Source of the DNA: CAXSEF01 sp964236535
GTDB taxonomy: Bacteria > Pseudomonadota > Alphaproteobacteria > Acetobacterales > Acetobacteraceae
Assembly: GCA_964236535.1 (NCBI GenBank)
Contig: CAXSEF010000058.1
Span: 1 to 21,017, forward strand
DNA: 21,017 nucleotides
Reading direction: 5' to 3'
This document shows, piece by piece, positions 1-8,378 of this stretch. Made by a program: the position numbers and the translations under genes. Under the pieces are notes generated by a model. That model was not told the origin of the DNA. It ran no database searches and was given only the letters and a program-made list of their open reading frames with translations. Each line of letters starts with the position of its first letter. Position 1 is the stretch's first letter.

Positions 1-51
1 CTGCGCGGGCGGGCGACGGCGCTGCGCGGGCGGGCGACGGCGCTGCGCGGG
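1..51 (+). repeat. 21-bp in-frame tandem repeat inside hpnE
   Basis: Two perfect 21-bp units (1-21 and 22-42) are followed by a 9-base partial third unit (43-51). Each unit encodes LRGRATA in the hpnE frame. The repeat touches the window edge, so the copy number upstream is unknown. Confidence 0.9.
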
Positions 52-570
52 CCGGGCGGGGTGATCGCGGTCGGGCCGGGCGACGGCGTGGTGCTGGCGG
101 TGCCGGCGGCGGCGGCGGCGGCGATGCTGCCCGGGCTGGTGGTGCCGGACGCGTTCGAGGCGATCGTGAACCTGCACTACGCGGTCGAGGCCGATCCGGG
201 CGAGGCGGGCTTCGTGGGGCTGGTCGGCGGCACCGCGGAGTGGGTGTTCACCAAGCCGGGCGTGGTGTCGGTGACGATCAGTGCGGCGAACCGGCTGGTG
301 GACCGGCCGGGCGACGCGCTGGCGGCCGAGCTGTGGCCCGAGGTGGCGCTGGCGGCGGGCGTGACCGGGCCGCTGCCGCGGTTCCGGGTGGTCAAGGAGA
401 AGCGCGCGACGTTCGCCGCGACTCCCGCGCAGGATGCACGCCGGCCGGGGGCCGCGACCGGCCTCGCGAACCTGGTGCTGGCCGGGGACTGGACTGCGAC
501 CGGGCTGCCGGCCACGATCGAAGGCGCGATCAGGTCGGGGCGCAGCGCGGCGCAGGCCCTCCCGGCATGA
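1..570 (+). CDS. hpnE: Hydroxysqualene dehydroxylase HpnE, C-terminal part (5' end outside window)
   Basis: The frame is open from base 1 and ends at TGA 568-570, so the 5' part lies outside the window. The visible 189 residues match the C-terminal half of the FAD-dependent squalene-associated desaturase/amine-oxidase family. Recognisable pieces are a GDGVVLAVP strand, VGGTAEWVF, and the terminal FAD-contacting LVLAGDWTATGLPATIEGA segment. In characterised systems HpnE reduces hydroxysqualene to squalene after HpnC and HpnD. The product feeds the cyclase encoded 184 bp downstream on the same strand. The visible N-terminal side holds a duplicated heptapeptide LRGRATA from a 21-bp tandem repeat, which is not expected in the family core. 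Family identity is seen from motifs; pathway role is established knowledge. Confidence 0.88.
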   Translation: MRGRATALRGRATALRGPGGVIAVGPGDGVVLAVPAAAAAAMLPGLVVPDAFEAIVNLHYAVEADPGEAGFVGLVGGTAEWVFTKPGVVSVTISAANRLVDRPGDALAAELWPEVALAAGVTGPLPRFRVVKEKRATFAATPAQDARRPGAATGLANLVLAGDWTATGLPATIEGAIRSGRSAAQALPA

Positions 571-632
571 GATCGGGCGGGCCGTGGCGGGGCGTTGTGC
601 AGGCAGTCCGGGCGCTGCGACCCTGTGTCGGT

Positions 633-672
633 CCGGCCACGCGCCCTGCCCTGCCGGATCGCGCGTGGCCGG
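633..672. other. 12-bp perfect stem-loop between hpnE and shc
   Basis: CCGGCCACGCGC at 633-644 is the exact reverse complement of 661-672, with a 16-nt loop. It lies 63 bp after the hpnE stop and about 80 bp before the shc start. No T-run follows, so a classical intrinsic terminator is not shown. It could be a mRNA-processing or stability structure, or a weak terminator separating expression of the two hopanoid genes. Confidence 0.6.
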
Positions 673-754
673 CGCGGCGCATGCACGGTGCGCCGGATGG
701 CGGATCGGTATAGTCGTGCGACAGGCGCTGAGATTACCTGCGATCGGATCGTCG

Positions 755-2830
755 ATGCCCTCTGAGACAGCAACCTCTGAGACCCTGCCCGCCGGGACAA
801 TGCCGTCCGGGACACGGGTCGGGCATGCCGCGCCGGAGCGGGTTGCCGATGACTCGCGGCAGTCGCTTGGCGCGGCGGTGGATACGGCGCGCGATGCGCT
901 GCTGCGGCGGCAGCGGCCGGACGGGCACTGGGTGTTCGAGCTAGAGGCGGACGCGACGATCCCGGCGGAGTATGTGCTGCTGGAGCACTATCTCGACCGG
1001 ATCGAGCCGGGGCTCGAGGACAGGATCGGCGTCTACCTGCGCGAGGTGCAGGGTGCGCATGGCGGCTGGCCGCTGTTCCATGGCGGCGCGCTCAACATCT
1101 CGGCGAGCGTGAAGGCGTACTACGCGCTGAAGTGCATCGGCGACGACCCGCAGGCGCCGCACATGGTCCGCGCGCGCGAGGCGATCCTGGCGGCGGGCGG
1201 GGCGGAGCGCAGCAACGTGTTCACCCGGCTGCAGCTCGCGCTGTTCGCGCAGGTGCCGTGGCGGGCGGTGCCGGTGATGCCGGTCGAGATCATGCTGCTG
1301 CCGCAGTGGTTCTTCTTCCATCTGTCGAAGATCAGCTACTGGTCGCGCACCGTGGTGGTGCCGCTGCTGGTGCTGCTGGCGCGGATGCCGGTGGCGCGCA
1401 ACCCGCGCGGCGTGGGGGTTGCCGAACTGTTCCGCACACCGCCCGAGCAGGTCAGCGACTACATACGCGGGCCGTACCGCTCGCGCTGGGGGCAGGTGTT
1501 CAAGCGGGTCGATCAGGTGCTGCGCCTGGTGCAGCCGGGCTTCCCCGCACGGGTGCGCGAGCGGGCGGTGCTGCGGGCGACGGAGTTCGTGACCGAGCGG
1601 CTGAACGGCGACGACGGGCTCGGCGCGATCTATCCGGCGATCGCCAACGTGGTGATGATGTTCGACGCCCTGGGCGTGCCGGACGACGACCCGCGGGCGG
1701 CGATCGCCTGGGCGGCGGTGCGCAAGCTGCTGGTGGTGGGGGAGGACCGGGCGTACTGCCAGCCCTGCCTGTCGCCGGTGTGGGACACCAGCCTCGCCGG
1801 ACATGCGATCGCCGAGGCGTACGGGGTGGCGATCCGCGACGCTGGCGGCGGGGCTGCGGGCGACGGCGGGGCGGGAGCGGTGCCGGGGTCGCTGGTGCCG
1901 GGGGCGGCGGTGCTGGGGGCGGCGTGCGACTGGCTGGTGGCGCGGCAGATCACCGACGTGGCGGGCGACTGGGCGGTGCGGCGGCCCGGTCTGGCGCCCG
2001 GCGGCTGGGCGTTCCAGTACGCGAACCCGCACTACCCGGACGTCGACGACACCGCGGTGGTGGGGATGCTGCTGCACCGCGCGGGCGACCCGGCCCATGC
2101 GGCGTCGGTCGCGCGGGCGCAGGCCTGGGTCATCGGCATGCAGAGCAGCGACGGCGGCTGGGGGGCGTTCGAGCCGGAGAACACCCACGACCATCTCAAC
2201 CACATCCCGTTCGCCGACCACGGCGCGCTGCTCGACCCGCCGACCTCGGACGTGACGGCGCGCTGCGTGTCGTTCCTCGCCCAGATCGGCGACCCGCGCG
2301 ATCTGCGGGTCATCGAGCGCGGCCTCGCCTATCTGCGGCGCGACCAGGAGGCCGACGGCAGCTGGTTCGGGCGCTGGGGGACCAACTACATCTACGGCAC
2401 CTGGTCGGTGCTGTGCGCGCTCAACGCGGCGGGGGTTTCGCGCGAGGACCCGGCGGTGCGCAGGGCGGTGGCGTGGCTGGTCTCGGTGCAGCGCGACGAT
2501 GGCGGCTGGGGCGAGGACGAGGAGAGCTACGCCGAGGCGCCGCACGGACAGTATCGCGAGTCCACGCCGTCGCAGACCGCCTGGGCGATGCTCGGGCTGA
2601 TGGCCGCCGGAGAGGCGGGCTGTGCCGCGGTGGCGCGCGGGGCGGCGTGGCTGGTGCGCACCCAGCGTGCGGATGGGGAGTGGGACGAGCGGCCGTACAC
2701 CGCGGTGGGGTTCCCGCGCGTGTTCTACCTGCGCTACCACGGGTATCGGCTGTTCTTCCCGCTGCTGGCGCTGGCGCGGCTGCGCGCGCTGCGGATCGGG
2801 GCCAGCCGCGAGGTGGGCTTCGGGTTCTAG
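755..2830 (+). CDS. shc: Squalene-hopene cyclase
   Basis: This gene makes the class II triterpene cyclase that folds squalene into hopene/hopanol at the inner membrane. From ATG 755 it is 691 aa; an in-frame ATG at 800 is an alternative, and neither has a strong Shine-Dalgarno. The catalytic motif DVDDTA begins at residue 429 (bases 2039-2050), the equivalent of the protonating DXDD of known cyclases. Several QW-type repeats are visible (QRPDGHW, QSSDGGWGAF, QEADGSWFGRW, QRDDGGWGED, QRADGEW). The C-terminus has the usual FPRVFYLRYHGYRLFFP segment. A Gly/Ala-rich insertion encoded around 1838-1920 precedes the DWLV helix. It sits between hpnE and hpnG, so it is the hpnF member of the hopanoid cluster. 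The open frame runs upstream to 434, but that part overlaps hpnE and has no homology signal. Confidence 0.95.
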   Translation: MPSETATSETLPAGTMPSGTRVGHAAPERVADDSRQSLGAAVDTARDALLRRQRPDGHWVFELEADATIPAEYVLLEHYLDRIEPGLEDRIGVYLREVQGAHGGWPLFHGGALNISASVKAYYALKCIGDDPQAPHMVRAREAILAAGGAERSNVFTRLQLALFAQVPWRAVPVMPVEIMLLPQWFFFHLSKISYWSRTVVVPLLVLLARMPVARNPRGVGVAELFRTPPEQVSDYIRGPYRSRWGQVFKRVDQVLRLVQPGFPARVRERAVLRATEFVTERLNGDDGLGAIYPAIANVVMMFDALGVPDDDPRAAIAWAAVRKLLVVGEDRAYCQPCLSPVWDTSLAGHAIAEAYGVAIRDAGGGAAGDGGAGAVPGSLVPGAAVLGAACDWLVARQITDVAGDWAVRRPGLAPGGWAFQYANPHYPDVDDTAVVGMLLHRAGDPAHAASVARAQAWVIGMQSSDGGWGAFEPENTHDHLNHIPFADHGALLDPPTSDVTARCVSFLAQIGDPRDLRVIERGLAYLRRDQEADGSWFGRWGTNYIYGTWSVLCALNAAGVSREDPAVRRAVAWLVSVQRDDGGWGEDEESYAEAPHGQYRESTPSQTAWAMLGLMAAGEAGCAAVARGAAWLVRTQRADGEWDERPYTAVGFPRVFYLRYHGYRLFFPLLALARLRALRIGASREVGFGF

Positions 2831-2934
2831 GGCTTGGCAGGGAAGCGCGGCCGGGCTCTCGCTCCGGCCAGAACTCCCGGAGGCCGGGGGTGTCCGGCAA
2901 CCGTCTGCTCAGGCACCGGGGTTCCCGAGGCGTG

Positions 2935-2979
2935 CCCCGAGCGGGGTTCGGCGGCAGAGCCTCCGGCGTTGCCTGCCTG
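2935..2979 (+). repeat. REP-like double-hairpin repeat, copy A
   Basis: Hairpin 1 is CCCCG-AG-CGGGG (2935-2946). Hairpin 2 is built on GGC-AGA-GCC, and the tail reads CGTTGCCTGCC. The same order of elements occurs in three other intergenic regions of the window. This is the most diverged copy. It ends 7 bp before the hpnG start and so may lie in its leader. Confidence 0.6.
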
Positions 2980-2985
2980 ACGGGG

Positions 2986-3669
2986 ATGGGCATGGGGCAG
3001 GTCGGCTTCGTGGTGGGGCTGGTGGCGGAGGCGCGGCTTGGCGCGCGGCTGGGCGTGCCGGTCGAAGTCGGCGGCGGCACCGCGGCGGGCGCGGCGGCGG
3101 CGGCGGCGCGGCTGGTGGCGCGCGGGGTGGAGGGGCTGGTGAGCTTCGGGCTGGCCGGTGGGCTCGACCCGGCGCTGCGGGCGGGGCAGGTGCTGGTGCC
3201 GACGCGGCTGCTCGACGGCGATCGGGTGCTGGAAGCAGCCCCGGCGCTGTGCCGCTGGCTGGGCGGGTCGACGCCGGGGGCGATGCTCGCGGGCCGCCTG
3301 GTCGTGGCGGGGGTGGCGGAGAAGCGGGCGCTGTTCGCGCGCACCGGGGCGGTCGCGGTGGACCTGGAGAGCGGAGCGGTGGCCGAGGCGGCGATGCGCG
3401 CGGGGCTCGGCTTCGCGATGCTGCGCGCGGTGTGCGACCCGGCGGGGCGGACGCTGCCGGCCGCGGCGCTGGTGGCGCTGGATGGCGCGGGGGCGATCGG
3501 GGGGTTGCGGGTGCTGGGCTCGGTGCTGCGGGCGCCGGGGCAGCTGCCGGGGCTGCTGGCGCTGGCGCGCGATGCGGCCGCGGCGCGGCGCGGGCTGGAG
3601 AGGCGGGTGCGGGTGTTGCAGCAGGCAGGGCTGGGCGCTCCTGCTGCTCCGGCCCGTTCGGCGACGTAG
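2986..3669 (+). CDS. hpnG: Adenosylhopane nucleosidase/phosphorylase HpnG
   Basis: This is a 227-aa member of the nucleoside phosphorylase superfamily found in hopanoid clusters. The family removes adenine from adenosylhopane, made by the radical-SAM enzyme HpnH, to give ribosylhopane for bacteriohopanetetrol synthesis. Visible family features are the N-terminal VGFVVGLVAEA strand, the glycine-rich VSFGLAGGLDP, the substrate-pocket VDLESGAVAEAA, and MLRAVCDPAGR. ATG 2986 is taken as the start. ATG 2992 is equally possible and has GGGG at 2982-2985 six bases upstream. It lies 155 bp after shc on the same strand, with a REP-like repeat in the gap. No hpnH follows; the next gene is convergent guaA. 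Confidence 0.85.
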   Translation: MGMGQVGFVVGLVAEARLGARLGVPVEVGGGTAAGAAAAAARLVARGVEGLVSFGLAGGLDPALRAGQVLVPTRLLDGDRVLEAAPALCRWLGGSTPGAMLAGRLVVAGVAEKRALFARTGAVAVDLESGAVAEAAMRAGLGFAMLRAVCDPAGRTLPAAALVALDGAGAIGGLRVLGSVLRAPGQLPGLLALARDAAAARRGLERRVRVLQQAGLGAPAAPARSAT

Positions 3670-3731
3670 TGCCAGCGGCCCCAGGCATTGACCTGCAAGC
3701 GCAGCAAGGCCGGGCTCTCCCTCCGCCCGCA

Positions 3732-3801
3732 TTCCAACGGCCCAGGCGGGCCGTCGGAACCTTGCGCGGGCTGCGCCCAGGCCCGCCGAAGGCCGTTGGA
3801 A
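3732..3801. other. Large inverted repeat between convergent hpnG and guaA
   Basis: The arm at 3732-3752, beginning TTCCAACGGCC, pairs with 3780-3801, ending GGCCGTTGGAA, with minor mismatches and a loop of about 27 nt. It lies midway in the 241-bp gap between convergent hpnG and guaA, where a bidirectional terminator would be useful. No T-run is seen. Its left flank resembles sequence just after shc (2836-2875), so it may be part of a larger repeat element that includes REP copy B. Confidence 0.6.
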
Positions 3802-3825
3802 ACCCATCTCTCAAGCAAATGGATT

Positions 3826-3880
3826 CCAAAGGCGAGGCCTTTGGCGGAGTCCAGAGGCAGAGCCGCTGGCCTTGCTTGCC
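3826..3880 (+). repeat. REP-like double-hairpin repeat, copy B
   Basis: Hairpin 1 is CCAAAGGC-GAG-GCCTTTGG (3826-3844), a perfect 8-bp stem. The spacer CGGAGT follows. Hairpin 2 is CCAGAGGC-AGA-GCCGCTGG, and the tail reads CCTTGCTTGCC. The hairpin 1 stem differs from copies C and D on both arms, so pairing is kept while sequence changes. It lies 31 bp from the end of guaA. Confidence 0.75.
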
Positions 3881-3910
3881 TACCCGGCCACGCTCAAGGC
3901 CGGCTGGTAT

Positions 3911-5533
<1,623 letters not shown>

Positions 5534-5654
5534 GGCGCCGCGTGCGGGGCAAGCGCGAAGGCCGGGCGGCGCCAGGCCGGGCGGACTGCGGGGTCAACGA
5601 TTTCTAAACCTCGGCATGCTCTCATCGCCCGTCCAATACGGTGTGGTTCAGAGC

Positions 5655-7622
5655 ATGAAGGCTTCATCCTGGCGTCGTCTGGGTCGGCCATCACTGCACA
5701 CGAGCGTACTGGCTGGCGTCATCGCGGTCGGCCTGCTGGTGGTGGGTCTCGACTGCTGGCGGACCTGGCAGGAACGCTCGCTCGCGATCGAGCAGGACAA
5801 GGTCGCGACGGCAAACCTCGCGCGCTCGCTCGCACAGCACGCGCATGACATGATCCAGTCCGCGGACGCGGTGCTCGTGGGCCTGCGCGAGCGGGTGGAG
5901 ATCGACGGGCTCTCGCCCAGCCGCATCCAGCAGCTGCACGATGCCATGGCTGCGCGTGTGGCGGGGCTGCCCAAAATCCACAGCCTGTTCGTGATCGATG
6001 CGCAGGGGAACCGGGTCACCGGGTCGCTGCCGGCGGAGGTCGGATCCGCCAACTACTTCGACCGGGCCTATTTCCAGTATCACCGGACCCACGCGGACCG
6101 CGACGTGCATGTCGGCAGCCCGGTCCGCAGCCGGTCGGACAAGGACAACGACTGGGTCATCACCGTGACACGCCGTCTCGACACGGCCGACGGCACCTTC
6201 CGCGGCGTCCTGTTGGTGACGATCGCGGTCGACACCCTGCAGCGGTTCTACTCGCAGTTCGACGTGGGTGCGCAGGGCGCGATCGCACTCGAAACGCTCG
6301 ACGGCACCATGATCGCCCTGCAGCCGGTCGGCGCCGTCACGACCGGTGCCGACATTTCCAAAGGCCCGATCCACCACGATTTCCTGCCGCGGGCGCCGAC
6401 CGGCAGCCTCTCGTGGGTGTCGAGCCTCGACGGGGTGGTGCGGCTGGGCAGCTACCGCAAGGTCGAGGACTATCCCCTGGTCGTGGTGGCAGCGCGCACC
6501 TTCGACGACGTGCTGGCGAACTGGCGCGCGCAGGCCTACCCCCACGCCGCGGTCAGCCTGGGCAGCGCGCTGGCGCTGATCCTGCTGGGCAGCCGGTTCG
6601 CCCGTCAGATCAAGGCCCAGCAGCAGGTGGACCGCCGCTATCGCCTGCTCGCCGACAACTCGAGTGACGCGATCATCTGCGTGGCCCTGGACGGAAGGCG
6701 CCTGTACGTCTCGCCGGCCTTCTCCAAGCTGACCGGCTGGAGCATCGAGGATGCGCTGCAGGCCGAATGGGGCGACCTCATCCATCCCGACGACCGCCAG
6801 AGCGTGCTCGACGTCAAGCGGCAGCTGCTGTCCGGCGCCGGACAGGTCACCTCCTGCTTCCGCTACATCTGCAAGGATGGCTCTGCCCTGTGGGTGGAGG
6901 CCCGCATGCAGATGGTCAGCGGCGACGCGAAAGCCGAAACGCAATTCCTCGGCAACATCCGCGACATCACCGAGCGCAAGAACGCCCAGGATCAGGTGGC
7001 GGCGCTGAATCGCGAGCTGAGCGCCCAGGCCAACACCGATGCACTGACCGGGCTCGCCAACCGCCGCCGCTTCGACGAGGCGATCGACGTCGAATGGCGG
7101 CGCGCGGCGCGGGAGGAGAACCCGCTGTCGCTGCTGATGATCGATGTCGACCGGTTCAAGTCGTTCAACGACCGCTACGGCCATCAGCAGGGCGACCGTT
7201 GCCTGCGCAGCGTGGCGTCGGCAATCGCGGACTGCGCGCGTCGGCCCGGCGATGTCGCCGCACGCTATGGCGGCGAGGAGATCGTGGTGCTGCTGCCATG
7301 CACGAGCTCGGACGGCGCCGCGGAACTGGCCTGGCGGGTACGGGCCGCGGTCGAGGTGGTGCGGGTGGAGCATCGTGACAACTTGCCAGGCGGAGTGGTC
7401 ACCGTGAGCATCGGGGTGGCCACGCTCTGGCCGGACGCCGCCGACACCAGCCGCGGCGAAAGCCTGCTCGCGACCGCCGACGCCGCGCTCTACGAGGCCA
7501 AGCGCGGCGGGCGCAACCAAGTCGTGGTCAGCGGCGCGACCGACGCGGAGGCGGGCGCCGGCAAGGACGTGGCACCGGCCGAGACGGCGGTGCAGCGCGA
7601 GGCGTGGCAGGCGATGTCCTGA
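5655..7622 (+). CDS. Membrane-bound CACHE-like/PAS/GGDEF diguanylate cyclase
   Basis: It is predicted to make cyclic di-GMP from two GTP in response to a periplasmic signal. From ATG 5655 the product is 655 aa. A first membrane helix (about 15-35, LAGVIAVGLLVVGL) is followed by a periplasmic PDC/CACHE-like region to about 290. A second helix lies at about 295-315, then a PAS domain at about 327-445 ending in the linker NIRDITERKNAQ. The GGDEF domain begins at DALTGLANRRRF (residue 462). The active-site motif is GGEEI at 539-543, a functional variant. The inhibitory I-site RPGD lies exactly five residues upstream, so product feedback is expected. ATG 5616 is an alternative start. No EAL domain is present. 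It is divergent from guaA with about 120 bp between, and convergent with the GNAT gene. The ligand is unknown. Confidence 0.9.
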   Translation: MKASSWRRLGRPSLHTSVLAGVIAVGLLVVGLDCWRTWQERSLAIEQDKVATANLARSLAQHAHDMIQSADAVLVGLRERVEIDGLSPSRIQQLHDAMAARVAGLPKIHSLFVIDAQGNRVTGSLPAEVGSANYFDRAYFQYHRTHADRDVHVGSPVRSRSDKDNDWVITVTRRLDTADGTFRGVLLVTIAVDTLQRFYSQFDVGAQGAIALETLDGTMIALQPVGAVTTGADISKGPIHHDFLPRAPTGSLSWVSSLDGVVRLGSYRKVEDYPLVVVAARTFDDVLANWRAQAYPHAAVSLGSALALILLGSRFARQIKAQQQVDRRYRLLADNSSDAIICVALDGRRLYVSPAFSKLTGWSIEDALQAEWGDLIHPDDRQSVLDVKRQLLSGAGQVTSCFRYICKDGSALWVEARMQMVSGDAKAETQFLGNIRDITERKNAQDQVAALNRELSAQANTDALTGLANRRRFDEAIDVEWRRAAREENPLSLLMIDVDRFKSFNDRYGHQQGDRCLRSVASAIADCARRPGDVAARYGGEEIVVLLPCTSSDGAAELAWRVRAAVEVVRVEHRDNLPGGVVTVSIGVATLWPDAADTSRGESLLATADAALYEAKRGGRNQVVVSGATDAEAGAGKDVAPAETAVQREAWQAMS

Positions 7623-7688
7623 ACCGGGGGTGGGCCTCGGGGTGAGCGGACTGCCTGAGCGGACGCCTGAACCCGCCTGGTCGAACGC

Positions 7689-8378
7689 CTACGTGGCCGC
7701 GCCCGAGGAAAACGCCGCGATCAGCCGGTCGATCGGGTCCCACACGTAGGCGACCTGCGGCAACGACATGCCCGCGACCCGCACGGTGTCGGCCATGGCG
7801 ACCCGGCCGCCGATGCGCGCGTAGAACCAGCGGCTCGGGTTGTCGCGCAGCACCCAGACGAACGCGCTGCGGCAGCCCCGCTCGGCGAGGCAGGCGGCGC
7901 CCGCGCCGATCAGGCGCCGGCCGACGCCGCGGTCGCGCCAGTCGTCCAGCACGTAGAGCGTCTCGATCTCGCCGTCACCGAGCGGGGCGCGGCCGCCGGC
8001 CGGCGCGGCGGGGCGGGCGTCGGGCGGGTCCGACGTGCCGTGGACGGACCCCTGGCCGCCAGAGCCGGCGCCAGAGCGGTCGGCGTCGTGGTCGTGCTGG
8101 TGCGCGGCGGGTGCGCCCGGGTCCGGTGGGACGGCGTTCCACGCCCGGCCGCGACCGACGGTGACGAACCCGGCGATGCGCGGCGCGCCCGTTGCTGCCG
8201 CCACGAACACGCCGCCCGCGCCGATGCTGCGCTCGTACTCCGCCGCCTTGCGCCGGGCCGACAGGGCGGACAGGTAGGCGTCGGGCAACAGGCCGGGATA
8301 GGCGCTGCGCCAGGCCGCGACGTGCACGGCGCCGATTGCCGCCGCGTCGGCCGGGCGGGCGCGGCGCACCACGATCAT
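7689..8378 (-). CDS. GNAT family N-acetyltransferase with a low-complexity insertion
   Basis: The 229-aa product has the N-terminal GNAT signature IVVRRARPADAAAIGAVHVAAWRSAYPGLLP. The acetyl-CoA motif A is LYVLDDWRDRGVGRRL, with R148-x-x-G-x-G153, and the late motif is NPSRWFYARIGGRVA. The fold is interrupted at about residues 80-134 by an insertion rich in Gly, Ala, Pro, Asp and His, containing HQHDHDAD. In relatives these strands are normally joined by a short turn. The ATG at 8376-8378 overlaps the rsmB stop by four bases (ATGA), which fixes the start and implies translational coupling. The substrate is not identifiable. Possible targets include a small molecule or a ribosomal protein N-terminus, but position in the operon alone does not decide. 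Confidence 0.85.
   Translation of the reverse strand: MIVVRRARPADAAAIGAVHVAAWRSAYPGLLPDAYLSALSARRKAAEYERSIGAGGVFVAAATGAPRIAGFVTVGRGRAWNAVPPDPGAPAAHQHDHDADRSGAGSGGQGSVHGTSDPPDARPAAPAGGRAPLGDGEIETLYVLDDWRDRGVGRRLIGAGAACLAERGCRSAFVWVLRDNPSRWFYARIGGRVAMADTVRVAGMSLPQVAYVWDPIDRLIAAFSSGAAT

Noticed and set aside
941..2740. Long minus-strand open frame of 599 codons opposite shc
   Set aside because: It is composed of Arg/His/Pro-rich sequence without family similarity, and shc has complete motifs on the other strand. It is a GC-rich antisense shadow.
1132..3669. One long plus-strand frame running from within shc through hpnG, as if a fusion protein
   Set aside because: The part before 2986 is a frame-shifted shadow of shc. 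Only the region from ATG 2986 has similarity, to HpnG.
3732..3801. Hairpin between hpnG and guaA as a classical intrinsic terminator
   Set aside because: There is no T-run on either strand and the loop is too long. It is recorded as an inverted repeat only.
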